Shown: positions 24,995 through 33,356 of the stretch, one piece after another | How the letters are laid out: each line of letters starts with the position of its first letter | Numbering within the stretch: the stretch's first letter is position 1 | Source: Lysinibacillus sp. ZYM-1 | GTDB taxonomy: Bacteria; Bacillota; Bacilli; Bacillales_A; Planococcaceae | Assembly (NCBI RefSeq): GCF_001308875.1 | Contig: NZ_KQ465107.1 | Coordinates: 186,001 to 250,000 of the forward strand | Direction: 5' to 3' | Length of the DNA stretch: 64,000 bases | The notes under the pieces: generated by a model | Told to the model about the DNA's origin: nothing | The model's input: only the letters and a program-made list of their open reading frames with translations | The model's database searches: none | Position numbers and translations under genes: made by a program

Positions 24995-26428
24995 TCAACC
25001 TTTCTGTAACGTAAATTCTGGATAATCCCCAATATTTTGCTCTAATAGTTTAAATGGCTGTTGCTTTAAATAATGATTAAAGAAATCCAATGAATAGTCG
25101 TTAATCAGATGATAAGCCTTTTGGATGTCGACCCCTTCCATCCGTTCATAAAGTGGTGAAAACAGATATAAATCAGAGAAGCCCATATGCTTCATATCTT
25201 TAATCTTCATCCAATAGTTCCCACCCACAGTTACATACTCATACCGTGGCAAAGTTTCCTTTATAAACTCGATTAACTCCTTATCATCCGTTTCCTTCGC
25301 TTCTCTGATTGAGTCATCTGCACTCATCATCATAAACGGCTTCTTCAGCCCCTCCGTAGGAACTCGGAGTTTTCCATATAGAACGCCGTCCATATTAAGA
25401 GCTGCTTTTATTCTTGAATCTGTCATTAGCATTTGGGTGCTCGTTGCCCCACCAAAGGAATGGCCAAACATACCTATATTCTCCATATCCATTCGACCTG
25501 TAAAACGGTTTTCAGAATCATTTTGGGCCAGCTGCTCTACTTGATCCAGCACAAATTTAGCATCTTCTACCCAACCTTCATTTGCTTTATCTAAATATGC
25601 AATTGATTCCGTTTTTTGTGGGACGTAATTTGCTATACGACCATCAGAAAAAACTGAGGCCGTGCTACTGTAGGTGTGATCTATACCTACCACGATATAG
25701 CCTTGACTGACTAATTGCTCAATTTGAAAAGTGTTCTGATTTTTATGCCCACTAAAGCCATGAGAGAAAAGGAGTACCGGATAGGTTGTTTCCTGATTAG
25801 AAATCTCAGCGTTCTCAATAGCATGTGTTTTGACATAACCAAAATTTGTGAATAAAAACTTCGGTAAATTTAAAATTTTACTATACCCCTCTGCAAAAAC
25901 AGCAGAATCGGAAATATAAGGAGCCGTATTACCTTTAGCATTCATATCAGCAGGATACCAGATCTGTACCATTAATTCGCGTTTGTCGCCAGGTTCTGGT
26001 GTGAGAGTCTCTTCCCTCTTAGTATCCTCCCAATCGTAGGTGACTGTTCCAATTTTGTACGGACCCGCTGGCTTTTCAAAGGTAAATACCGGAAGAACGA
26101 TAGGCAGACTAACTGCTATGGCAGAATAAAGTACGGCTAATGTTGAATTCAGAACAACGCGTAATCGGCGCATACTTGATTGTTGTTCTTTTTGAACTTT
26201 TGAGTTAAAAAAGTGCCTTATCACAACAACAACGAGAAAAAATAATGTCATCAAATAAGTCGGTATCATTTGCCACCGCATCCCTTCGATGATTCCATGG
26301 ACAAGTAGAAATAGCATAGACATACCACCAGCTATCAGTATTCCTCGCTGTGACTTATTTCTACCAAAAACTAACCAACCTAGTAAAACAATATTAAAGA
26401 TGACATAAAACAATTCAATAGACCTCAT
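24995..26428 (-). CDS. Membrane-anchored alpha/beta hydrolase, paralogue of 9347
   Basis: 477 residues from ATG 26428, chosen because AAGGAGG is eight bases upstream; the longer reading frame has no signal. Layout equals that of the gene at 9347: four N-terminal hydrophobic segments within residues 1-115, then a PAF-acetylhydrolase-like alpha/beta hydrolase with PVLLFSHGFSGHKNQNTF near 222-239, GHSFGG (Ser324) and the acid in ALNMDGVLYG. The two proteins share long near-identical stretches such as QNTFQ-EQLVS-GYIVV and MFGHSFGGATS. Substrate unknown. Monocistronic; no dyad seen upstream comparable to the TetR sites of the paralogue. Confidence 0.82.
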   Translation of the reverse strand: MRSIELFYVIFNIVLLGWLVFGRNKSQRGILIAGGMSMLFLLVHGIIEGMRWQMIPTYLMTLFFLVVVVIRHFFNSKVQKEQQSSMRRLRVVLNSTLAVLYSAIAVSLPIVLPVFTFEKPAGPYKIGTVTYDWEDTKREETLTPEPGDKRELMVQIWYPADMNAKGNTAPYISDSAVFAEGYSKILNLPKFLFTNFGYVKTHAIENAEISNQETTYPVLLFSHGFSGHKNQNTFQIEQLVSQGYIVVGIDHTYSSTASVFSDGRIANYVPQKTESIAYLDKANEGWVEDAKFVLDQVEQLAQNDSENRFTGRMDMENIGMFGHSFGGATSTQMLMTDSRIKAALNMDGVLYGKLRVPTEGLKKPFMMMSADDSIREAKETDDKELIEFIKETLPRYEYVTVGGNYWMKIKDMKHMGFSDLYLFSPLYERMEGVDIQKAYHLINDYSLDFFNHYLKQQPFKLLEQNIGDYPEFTLQKG

Positions 26429-26686
26429 AATAAAAACCTCCTTGTTTTTTTGATCTTGCTGATTCAAATCAAAGTGTATTACCTCCAGTAAGAGGAGAAT
26501 CAAGCGCTTAATACAAAAAAACACTGACATTTTTTATAATTGTCCACCATTTTACAAATTTGAGGCTATTTATTATTAAAAAAAAATTGAGAAGTTATAA
26601 AAAATTGTCTTTATAATATCAATAAAGAACTATGAATATTTCATAGGTACAGGTTAAGTTATTTTAGAAGTTAGGAGAGGACAAAA

Positions 26687-27439
26687 ATGGATTCCTATGA
26701 AGTATCGACATTAAAAAGGGGCCTTTTGATTTTAGATATATTACGTCAAAAGCATTCTCTTACATTAACTGAAATTATGGAAGAATTATCAATGAATAAG
26801 ACATCTGTTTTTCGCATGCTTTATACGCTAGAAAAAATGAATTATGTTCTTAAATATAATAAGTATTATCAATTAAATCCGCATATTTTCAGGGATGAGC
26901 ACTTATATTGGCATAAAGATATCCAATGGGCGTCTCTCGTAGCGCCCTATCAATTAGCCCGCCAAGAAGAAATAACTACTTATATCGGTATTTTGGAAAA
27001 TTGTGACATTGTAATAAAAAATGTAATTAGAGAGCCTTTTGAACAGCCTGCTTTTCATGCCATCGATACTCGGACACCTATGCATTCAAGCGCGCTAGGA
27101 AAAGTAGTGTTAGCTCATCTGTCACCTACAAAACAACGTGAACTATTAAATAGTATTGAACTTAATACCTTTACAGCAAAAACCTTCTATGATTATGGTC
27201 TATTGATTCCTCATTTACAGGTTATTAAAGCTCAAGGATATGCTGTTGATAATGAAGAAACGAATGAGGGTAAATGTTGTATTGCCGTTCCAATTTATGT
27301 GAATGGGGAAATAATCGGTGCCATTGCTTTGCATGGTTCAACGAATCAAATAAAAAAAACTGCCATTCGGTCATTTGTCAAAAAGTTAGAAGAGGCAAGT
27401 CAGCAATTGACAGAAGAAATTCATTATCTTTTAGCATAA
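26687..27439 (+). CDS. IclR family transcriptional regulator
   Basis: 250 residues. N-terminal winged helix (STLKRGLLILDIL, then TLTEIMEELSMNKTSVFRMLYTLEKMNY) followed by the IclR effector domain from about residue 80, with TPMHSSALGKVVLAHL near 120-135 and the conserved GYAVDNEETNEGKCCIAVPIY near 184-205. IclR regulators sense small organic acids or quinate-like compounds. It is transcribed towards an aldo/keto reductase 119 bp downstream, a plausible target. GGAGAGG precedes ATG 26687. Confidence 0.93.
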   Translation: MDSYEVSTLKRGLLILDILRQKHSLTLTEIMEELSMNKTSVFRMLYTLEKMNYVLKYNKYYQLNPHIFRDEHLYWHKDIQWASLVAPYQLARQEEITTYIGILENCDIVIKNVIREPFEQPAFHAIDTRTPMHSSALGKVVLAHLSPTKQRELLNSIELNTFTAKTFYDYGLLIPHLQVIKAQGYAVDNEETNEGKCCIAVPIYVNGEIIGAIALHGSTNQIKKTAIRSFVKKLEEASQQLTEEIHYLLA

Positions 27440-27558
27440 TGTTAAGGCCCTTGGCAATTAAAATGTAATTGTTTCTATATATGAAACTATAACGATGTAT
27501 GTTGGTAAAACATCCTTTTTGCTCTATTCTGATTACAGAATAACGAGGAGGTAGGAAT

Positions 27559-28494
27559 ATGAAATTTCATACTCTTAAAAAAACAACTATCAAGATTTCC
27601 AAAATTGGTCTTGGGACGAATGCTGTAGGTGGACATAATTTATTTGAAAACTTAAATGAACAAGATGGGAAGGAGCTAGTCTCAGCTGCACTTGATTTAG
27701 GGATAACTTTTATTGATACAGCAGACATTTATGGAAAAGGGCGTTCAGAAGAACTTGTTGGAGAAGTATTAAAAAAATACTCCAGGGAAGATTTCGCTTT
27801 AGCAACAAAGGGCGGTAGACATTGGCTTGAGGACGGTTCAGTAAAAACAGATAATCATCCGCAATATCTACGTGGTGCATTCGAAAATAGCTTGAAACGG
27901 CTACAAATGGATTATGTAGATCTTTACTATCTACACTTCCCGGATAACGAAACTCCTCTTGCGGAGTCAATTGGTGAATTGTCACGTTTAAAGGAAGAAG
28001 GAAAGATCCGAGCAATAGGCATTTCAAACGTAACATTAGAGCAGCTTATAGAGGCAAATGTGCATAATGATATTTCTGTCCTACAATCTCCTTACAATAT
28101 GTTAAATCGTTCAGGAGAACAGGATTTATTGCCATACTGTATAAAAAATGAAATTTCATTTATTCCATACGGTCCACTTGCATATGGTCTACTTGGTGGC
28201 AAGTATACAAAAGACTTTAAGCTAGGTACTGGGGACTGGCGAATTTCGAACCCTTTATTCCAAGGCGAATTATTTGAACAAACATTAGTAAAAATAGAAG
28301 CGTTAAATGGACTTGCAGAGGAAAAGCAAACGACATTACCAAATCTAGCGCTTGCCTGGTTATTAGCTCAAGATGGCGTTGATGCCGTTATCCCAGGTGG
28401 GAAACATAAAAAACAAGTGGCTAACAATGTGAAAGCAACTGATATCCTATTAACAAACGAAGATTTAGTGAATATAGAGAGAATTTTAATATAA
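27559..28494 (+). CDS. Aldo/keto reductase
   Basis: 311 residues of the AKR superfamily: DTADIYGKGRSEELVG (catalytic Asp and Tyr near residues 54 and 59), the lysine in ATKGG (about 78-82), the HFP motif near 117-119 in place of HWP, and the C-terminal NADPH-binding segment VIPGGKHKKQVANNVKA near 277-292. Cytosolic NADPH-dependent reduction of aldehydes or ketones; substrate unknown. AACGAGGAGG precedes ATG 27559. It has its own gap of 119 bp after the IclR gene, enough for a promoter, so it may or may not share the IclR transcript. Confidence 0.92.
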   Translation: MKFHTLKKTTIKISKIGLGTNAVGGHNLFENLNEQDGKELVSAALDLGITFIDTADIYGKGRSEELVGEVLKKYSREDFALATKGGRHWLEDGSVKTDNHPQYLRGAFENSLKRLQMDYVDLYYLHFPDNETPLAESIGELSRLKEEGKIRAIGISNVTLEQLIEANVHNDISVLQSPYNMLNRSGEQDLLPYCIKNEISFIPYGPLAYGLLGGKYTKDFKLGTGDWRISNPLFQGELFEQTLVKIEALNGLAEEKQTTLPNLALAWLLAQDGVDAVIPGGKHKKQVANNVKATDILLTNEDLVNIERILI

Positions 28495-28506
28495 GTTTGA
28501 AACCAA

Positions 28507-28547
28507 AAAAATGCGAAAATGCTGTTAAATCAACATTTTCGCATTTT
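28507..28547. terminator. Terminator between convergent genes
   Basis: AAAATGCGAAAATG (28508-28521) pairs with CATTTTCGCATTTT (28534-28547), flanked by A- and T-tracts on both sides. It closely resembles 23753-23790. Confidence 0.85.
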
Positions 28548-28551
28548 ATTT

Positions 28552-29169
28552 TTAAACAGGACGTTCTAACGCAAATATATCACCAATTTTTGCGTAATTT
28601 GAGCCAGCTAGTCTGCTAATTGCATTTAGTTTTCTTGGATCAATTCGCCCTTCATTATAAATGGTTTCATCTATATGATATTGTACGACTTCACCAATGA
28701 ATAAATCGCCTGTCTGCTCCTCACCATTCATCAATGGAATTGTCTGCACTAATCGACACTCCATACGTACCTTTGCCTCTTGAATTCCCGGAACTGCAAT
28801 TTGTTGACTCTCTATTAGTGTAAATTGAGCTCTATCAATTTCGCTTTCTGTAACAGGTAATGATGCTGCGGTTTCATTCACCTGCTCTACATTATTTTCA
28901 TCCACAATATGAACCACAAATTGTTGCTGATGATGGATATGCCGAGCTGTATCTTTCAAACGGCCATTCGGTCTTTGAATGGCTAAAGAAATCATCGGTG
29001 GGTTGGAGGACACGATATTAAAATAACTAAATGGTGCCCCATTGATAACCTCTTGTTCTGACTTCGTTGTCACAAACGCAATCGGCCTTGGAATAATACT
29101 TCCAATTAATAACTTATAGTTTTCACGTTCCGAATTTTTCTTAGGATCAATCGAAATCAAGCGACTCAC
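28552..29169 (-). CDS. Flavin reductase-like FMN-binding protein
   Basis: 205 residues with the FMN-binding split-barrel fold of the flavin reductase/DIM6-NTAB family: NYKLLIGSIIPRPIAFVTTKS near 17-37, FSYFNIVSSNPPMISLAI near 47-64, and GDLFIGEVVQYHID near 155-168. These proteins bind FMN and supply reduced flavin or act as oxidoreductases. The gene starts 5 bp after the ring-cleaving dioxygenase gene stop, in the same direction, third in an operon that begins with the FMN reductase at 30786 and an MhqR-like operator. Detoxification of quinones or aromatic electrophiles is the likely setting. Confidence 0.88.
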   Translation of the reverse strand: MSRLISIDPKKNSERENYKLLIGSIIPRPIAFVTTKSEQEVINGAPFSYFNIVSSNPPMISLAIQRPNGRLKDTARHIHHQQQFVVHIVDENNVEQVNETAASLPVTESEIDRAQFTLIESQQIAVPGIQEAKVRMECRLVQTIPLMNGEEQTGDLFIGEVVQYHIDETIYNEGRIDPRKLNAISRLAGSNYAKIGDIFALERPV

Positions 29170-29174
29170 CCCTC

Positions 29175-30113
29175 TTAGTCAAGCTCATGTACGTTAATTG
29201 GAATTAATGTTCTTTCTAATTGTTCTCGATGTTGCTCGTACTGAGGAGGTAACATTAATTGACTACCCATTGTCTCAGGTGTTTCGTCATGAGCAAATCC
29301 TGGAGGATCAGTAGCGATTTCAAATAAAATTTCACCAGGTTCACGGAAATAAATCGCATTAAAATAATTACGATCTTTGACTTCCGTTACATGTTGTCCA
29401 TGATTCATAACATACTCTTGCCATTCTAAATGATCCGTATTATCTTGAGCTCTCCACGCAATATGGTGAACCGTTCCTACACCCATTTGTCCACGTAAAC
29501 CTGCAACCGTTTTTAAATCAACTGTATTGCCGATTTCTGCACTAGATTTAAAACGAGTATAGTCACCTTCTGACGCTACTTTTTCAAGACCCATTACCTC
29601 TGTTAAAACTTTTGCAGTTTCTTCAGGGTGGCTTGAGTATAGAGTAGCTCCACCGAACCCTTTAATAGCAACCTCAGGCGTTACTTCACCAAATGTCCAT
29701 TCATTTAATTCACCTGCAGCACGTGCAACCAGTTCAATATGCAGGCCATGCGGATCATCTAGTTGAATAACTTGCTCACCAAAACGTTCAGCTTTTTGGA
29801 AAGGAATTGAGAATTTTGCTAAGCGATTAACCCAAAATGGTAATGCCCCTTCGGGTACAACATACGTTGTGACACCGACTTGACCGTCACCAATACGCCC
29901 TTGATAAGCATTGGCCCAAGGAAAGAAGGTAATGATTGTTCCTGGTTTCCCACCTTTGTCACCAAAATATAAATGATATGTGCCTGGATCATCAAAGTTT
30001 ACTGTTTGTTTCACTAAACGCAAGCCTAACACACCTGCATAAAAATCAATATTCTCTTGCGGATGCCCTACGATAGCTGTGATATGGTGAATACCTGCTG
30101 TATGTTTTTTCAT
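29175..30113 (-). CDS. mhqO: VOC family ring-cleaving dioxygenase (MhqO/MhqA-like)
   Basis: 312 residues with two vicinal-oxygen-chelate modules: the first begins GIHHITAIVGHPQENIDFYAGVLGLRLVKQTVNFDDPGTYHLYFG (pieces: HHITAIVG, TVNFDD, YHLYFGD), the second near residue 215 begins VHHIAWRAQD. Metal ligands would be His8/9 and the His in VHHIAW plus a Glu near REPGEILFEI. It resembles MhqO and MhqA of B. subtilis, proposed to be hydroquinone-specific dioxygenases. Start ATG 30113 is chosen for the AAAGGG nine bases before it. Part of the operon behind an MhqR-type operator. Confidence 0.87.
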   Translation of the reverse strand: MKKHTAGIHHITAIVGHPQENIDFYAGVLGLRLVKQTVNFDDPGTYHLYFGDKGGKPGTIITFFPWANAYQGRIGDGQVGVTTYVVPEGALPFWVNRLAKFSIPFQKAERFGEQVIQLDDPHGLHIELVARAAGELNEWTFGEVTPEVAIKGFGGATLYSSHPEETAKVLTEVMGLEKVASEGDYTRFKSSAEIGNTVDLKTVAGLRGQMGVGTVHHIAWRAQDNTDHLEWQEYVMNHGQHVTEVKDRNYFNAIYFREPGEILFEIATDPPGFAHDETPETMGSQLMLPPQYEQHREQLERTLIPINVHELD

Positions 30114-30189
30114 GTTAACATGCCCTTTCATGTCTAATTTTTCTAATCCATACTTTACCCAATTTCGTACTACCTCAAACTGCTCAAGC

Positions 30190-30786
30190 TTAACGAATTG
30201 TGTATAATGCTTTAGACCATGGAATTACTTGGTCTAACATTTGATTGACTGAATCAGTTTGTACAGCTTGTGGTTTGAAGTCTGAACCATTTTCAAAATC
30301 TGTGAATAGTGATAATGCTGGATGAACACGTACATCTGCGATTAATAGTTCGCCCATGATGCCACGTAAATGTTCCGCTGCTCGAGCTCCACCTACAGAG
30401 CCATATGAGACAATCCCTGCTGCTTTGTTATTCCACTCAACACGTAAATAATCCAGTGCATTTTTTAGAGCGCCTGTAATAGAGTGATTATATTCTTGTA
30501 CGATGAACACAAATCCATCTTGTTTAGCGATGATTTCTGACCAAGCCTGTGCGCCTGAAGCATCTTGTCCTGGTTCTCCTAGTAATGGCAATTTATAATC
30601 AGCGATATCAATCACTGTATAGTTTGCATCACCTCGTTGATCTGCGATTTCCTTTACCCATTGCGCTACCTGAGGACTTACACGTCCCTCACGTGTTGAT
30701 CCAATAATAATACCGATATTTAATTCTGCCATTGTCTGTTCCTCCTCTTTTTTTGAAGAAAATAATTTATTAAAAAAACCCATCAT
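30190..30786 (-). CDS. NADPH-dependent FMN reductase
   Basis: Up to 199 residues of the NADPH-dependent FMN reductase/flavodoxin-like family: GIIIGSTREGRVSPQVAQW (phosphate-binding loop), GEPGQDASGAQAWSEII, FVFIVQEYNHSITGALKNALDY and GIVSYGSVGGARAAEHLR, as in B. subtilis YhdA azobenzene reductase and AzoR2-related enzymes. Two starts are possible: ATGATG at 30786/30783 behind AAGGAGG, giving a basic 18-residue N-terminal extension with KEEEQ, or ATG 30732 (MAELN) behind GAGGAGG, giving the standard length. It is the first gene of the operon behind the MhqR-like box. Confidence 0.88.
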   Translation of the reverse strand: MMGFFNKLFSSKKEEEQTMAELNIGIIIGSTREGRVSPQVAQWVKEIADQRGDANYTVIDIADYKLPLLGEPGQDASGAQAWSEIIAKQDGFVFIVQEYNHSITGALKNALDYLRVEWNNKAAGIVSYGSVGGARAAEHLRGIMGELLIADVRVHPALSLFTDFENGSDFKPQAVQTDSVNQMLDQVIPWSKALYTIR

Positions 30787-30836
30787 TGTACCTCCTTACG
30801 AAAGTTAAAGGTTAATTCATTTATCTTGAATTTATT

Positions 30837-30884
30837 TATCTTGAATTCGAGATAATAATAACACGGTACTTTCTTAAACGTCAA
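30837..30884 (-). promoter_or_regulatory. MhqR-like operator and promoter
   Basis: On the minus strand TTGACG (30884-30879) and TATTAT (30860-30855), with an 18-bp spacer, form a promoter, and directly downstream lies TATCTCGAATTCAAGATA (30854-30837). This 18-bp dyad is one base from the perfect palindrome and fits the B. subtilis MhqR box as I recall it (tATCTcgaAtTCgAGATa). A half-site, TATCTTGAATT, is repeated just downstream at 30822-30832. No MhqR gene is in the window. Confidence 0.78.
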
Positions 30885-30919
30885 CACCTTTGTTTTTTAA
30901 TTTTAAAAGGCAGAGGAAT

Positions 30920-31264
30920 TTATCTCTCTGCCTTTCTTAAATATCTATCAACTTGTGATTTTAAATAACTATACTGGGCATCATCCGTATCTTGATAAGC
31001 CTCTGCTCTATTCGAATCAATGTCTTGATAGTCGATTTTAGATGAAAACTGTTCCTCCGTAAAATCCATTCTCTCTCCATTAATTACATTATAAAAGTGC
31101 CAGCCTTCCTCAAGAAATACCTTCTTAATTTCTCCGCCAAGAATATCCTGCACTACTAAAGAAGTAACACCGCATTGTCCTTTTGCAGGGTTCCCATCAC
31201 TCTATTTAGAACTTGATTGAATCGACCAAGATTGTCTTAAAACATTTAATAAATTGTCCTCCAT
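30920..31264 (-). pseudogene. YunG family protein gene interrupted by an amber codon
   Basis: One frame from ATG 31264 (behind GGGAG) to the stop at 30920 reads a complete protein of about 114 residues, apart from a single TAG at codon 21 (31204-31202). Before it comes MEDNLLNVLRQSWSIQSSSK, after it SDGNPAKGQCGVTSLVVQD, GGEIKKVFLEEGWHFYNVIN and a C-terminal helix. I recognise the YunG family (SWS, NPAKGQCGVT, GGWHFYN pieces); family members have Trp where TAG occurs, so one G-to-A change would explain it. The downstream part alone has ATG-like start at 31153 but would lack the conserved Cys region. Function of YunG proteins unknown. Confidence 0.8.
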
Positions 31265-31288
31265 ACTAAAAATCTCCCAAAAGTCACA

Positions 31289-31813
31289 TTAAAATGGCAC
31301 TTCGTCTATCTTAATCGGCGTTAGATTTCCTAAAACCCAATCTTCTTTGATAGCACCGTAGACAATACTATCAGTCACTGAGCCATCTTCATTTTCCCAA
31401 GCATTTCTTAAATAGCCTTCCTTCACAAAGCCTGCTTTGCTAAAACATTTTCGCATCCCTATATTATCTACTCTTGTATAGCCTTCAATACGAATCTTAC
31501 CTTTCACCTCAAATAAATATGCTTGTAACCAATGAAGTGCTTGTACACCATAACCTTTACCTCTACAATTTGCATCTAAGCGGATATCAAAAAGAGGGAT
31601 GGTATCACTTATATCATGAATAAAGATAAGCCCTACTCTCTCTCCATTTACAAGTATCCAATATGTTTCACGATCGTTCTCATAATAACCTTCTGCAAAT
31701 GCTGCTCGAACAGTCTCTTCTTTTAAGTGCTGATTTGTGTGATAAAACCAAATATTTTGAGTTAGTAAATGTACTAAGGCGTCTATTTCGCCCGTAAATA
31801 ATTTGATTTCCAT
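31289..31813 (-). CDS. GNAT family acetyltransferase
   Basis: 174 residues. The RimJ/RimL-like GNAT core is clear: WILVNGERVGLIFIHDISD (about 52-70), FDIRLDANCRGKGYGVQALHWLQ with the acetyl-CoA loop (about 74-96), RVDNIGMRKCFSKAGFVKEGYLRNAW (about 115-140). Substrate unknown. It follows the Lrp gene by 18 bp in the same orientation, so the two probably share a transcript. GGAGAT lies before ATG 31813. Confidence 0.87.
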   Translation of the reverse strand: MEIKLFTGEIDALVHLLTQNIWFYHTNQHLKEETVRAAFAEGYYENDRETYWILVNGERVGLIFIHDISDTIPLFDIRLDANCRGKGYGVQALHWLQAYLFEVKGKIRIEGYTRVDNIGMRKCFSKAGFVKEGYLRNAWENEDGSVTDSIVYGAIKEDWVLGNLTPIKIDEVPF

Positions 31814-31831
31814 AAATATCTCCTTATTTTA

Positions 31832-32248
31832 TCAGTCCTCACATATATCAGAAAAAATAAAATTGCTTTTTGTATGTGCATATAGCTGTAATTCATCAAT
31901 AAATTGCTCTACATCAGGAAAAGAATGAAAATGGGCTTTTAATAAAAAACAACTCTCTCCCGATATTCGATAACAAAAATCTACGTTTGTACATGTCATG
32001 ATATGATCTTTAAAATCTGCATAGCGGTTATTTTTGATTGTTGCTTCGATTATAGCTTCAATCGGAAAGCCTAATGCTTTCATATTAATGTCCAGTGTAT
32101 ACTTCCTTATAATTTGCTGTTCCTCTAATTGCCGCACCCTTTCACGAACTGCCGGTGCAGATAAGTGTACTCTTCTACCTAATTCACTCATAGAAATTCG
32201 ACTATCTTTTTTCAATTCTTTTAGTATCGTTTCGTTGATGAAATCCAT
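31832..32248 (-). CDS. Lrp/AsnC family transcriptional regulator
   Basis: 138 residues: helix-turn-helix (LKELKKDSRISMSELGRRVHLSAPAVRERVRQLEE, with the key SAPAVRERV recognition helix) followed by a RAM/AsnC ligand-binding domain (residues 62-138) with the sequence EAIIEATIK and YRISGESCFLLKA. Lrp-type regulators sense amino acids. It is divergent from a carboxymuconolactone-decarboxylase-family gene and is followed by a GNAT gene. GATATTTC lies before ATG 32248; a stronger Shine-Dalgarno sequence is not obvious. Confidence 0.92.
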   Translation of the reverse strand: MDFINETILKELKKDSRISMSELGRRVHLSAPAVRERVRQLEEQQIIRKYTLDINMKALGFPIEAIIEATIKNNRYADFKDHIMTCTNVDFCYRISGESCFLLKAHFHSFPDVEQFIDELQLYAHTKSNFIFSDICED

Positions 32249-32354
32249 TGTAGAAATATCCCTTCATTTTAAAAGGGAACGATGACTTTTCCCTTCGAAT
32301 TTGTATATTAACTTCGTTATTCATATTTTACACTAACTAAAGGAGGGATGATTA

Positions 32355-32759
32355 ATGACACTAATTCATTTACATGACAAGGGCTTAACACCCTTTCAAC
32401 AACTACTAGGCTATAATGAGGAAATACAGTTTCACTGGTTACAACTAGGGGAAACGCTCGAAAAGGACGGACATTTATCTGCCCATCTGAAAGAAGAAGT
32501 CCGAAAAACATTGGCTCAAAAAAATGGTTGTCAGTATTGTCAGGCAAAAGGTAAGCCTGACCCTCAACACTACGATGAGAAAACAGCTGTTTGTACAGGG
32601 TTTGCTGAAGCATTCTTAATCGCTAAAGGGCATACTGCTCCCAATGTCACAGCTGTTTTAAAAGAATATTTGACAAAGGCAGAAATCAGTGAGCTACTAG
32701 CATTTATTTGCTTCACGACCGCACAGCAATATTTCGGCGCTCTTATGCAATTGAAATAA
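32355..32759 (+). CDS. Carboxymuconolactone decarboxylase / AhpD-like family protein
   Basis: 134 residues of the CMD/AhpD all-helical fold, with C59-QY-C62, the redox-active C-x-x-C of AhpD-like peroxidase-associated proteins, in the helix LKEEVRKTLAQKNGCQYC and a downstream acidic/His region (DEKTAVCTGFAEAFLIAKG). Such proteins act in peroxide or alkyl-peroxide metabolism or as small-molecule thiol redox partners. Strong AAAGGAGGG before ATG 32355. Divergent from Lrp across 106 bp; regulation by that Lrp is plausible. Confidence 0.88.
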   Translation: MTLIHLHDKGLTPFQQLLGYNEEIQFHWLQLGETLEKDGHLSAHLKEEVRKTLAQKNGCQYCQAKGKPDPQHYDEKTAVCTGFAEAFLIAKGHTAPNVTAVLKEYLTKAEISELLAFICFTTAQQYFGALMQLK

Positions 32760-32764
32760 TAACA

Positions 32765-32787
32765 GAACTAGGGAAGCACCCTAGTTC
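32765..32787. terminator. Hairpin after the AhpD-like gene
   Basis: GAACTAGGG (32765-32773) pairs with CCCTAGTTC (32779-32787), 5-nt loop, only a weak T-rich tail. It is followed by two copies of TTCTATCCGTC at about 32806 and 32827, an unexplained short direct repeat. Confidence 0.7.
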
Positions 32788-32837
32788 TTATCCATCAGTT
32801 TCAACATTCTATCCGTCACTTTTGGCGTTCTATCCGT

Positions 32838-33257
32838 CTACCCCATGTTTTTATCGATTTCATTGGCTATATCAATAATAAATTTCTTACTCAGCTCTTC
32901 TTTCATATTATTCTCAGCATCCACCATTACTTTTTCGATGAGACAACCTTCGTTATGAAAGGAATCCTCATGATCAGAAGAACAACTAAATAATGAGGTT
33001 TGTCCTTCAATAGCATAAATCACATCTAAAAAAGAAATTTCTTGAGGACATTTCGAAATACGATAACCGCCATTGACACCTGGATTTGATTCAATTAAAC
33101 CTGCCTTTACAAGCTTTGTTAAAATCTTCGAAAGATAGGTTGGAGATAGTTTCTGCATATCTGCTAGTGACTCTACACTCATTGACTTCCCTTTAGGTGT
33201 AAGTGTTAAAAACACCATTGTATGTAACGCATAGTTTGTTGCTTTTGAATACTTCAT
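32838..33257 (-). CDS. Rrf2 family transcriptional regulator
   Basis: 139 residues. Winged helix with the Rrf2 signature: NYALHTMVFLTL, SVESLADMQKLSPTYLSKILTKLVKAGLI and GVNGGYRIS. C-terminal to it are Cys92 and Cys105 in LFSCSSDHED and NEGCLIEKV, plus Cys70. NsrR and IscR use three Cys to hold an iron-sulfur cluster; the number and spacing here do not match exactly, so a [Fe-S] or a thiol switch is possible. Start ATG 33257 is separated by ATG from 33260; both have AAAGGTG nearby. No divergent or downstream target obvious. Confidence 0.88.
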   Translation of the reverse strand: MKYSKATNYALHTMVFLTLTPKGKSMSVESLADMQKLSPTYLSKILTKLVKAGLIESNPGVNGGYRISKCPQEISFLDVIYAIEGQTSLFSCSSDHEDSFHNEGCLIEKVMVDAENNMKEELSKKFIIDIANEIDKNMG

Positions 33258-33321
33258 CATTAATCACCTTTCATTAAGGACCTTTACTATCTGCAATTAA
33301 AACACATTCTACCACATATGA

Positions 33322-33351
33322 AAAAAGCATGTTTAATAAAACACGCTTTTT
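33322..33351 (-). terminator. Terminator upstream of the cupin gene's 3' end
   Basis: AAAAAGCATGTTT (33322-33334) pairs with AAACACGCTTTTT (33339-33351) with one G-U. It lies between the Rrf2 gene start and the 3' end of the cupin gene, six bases before the stop of the latter. Confidence 0.75.
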
Positions 33352-33356
33352 ATCCC

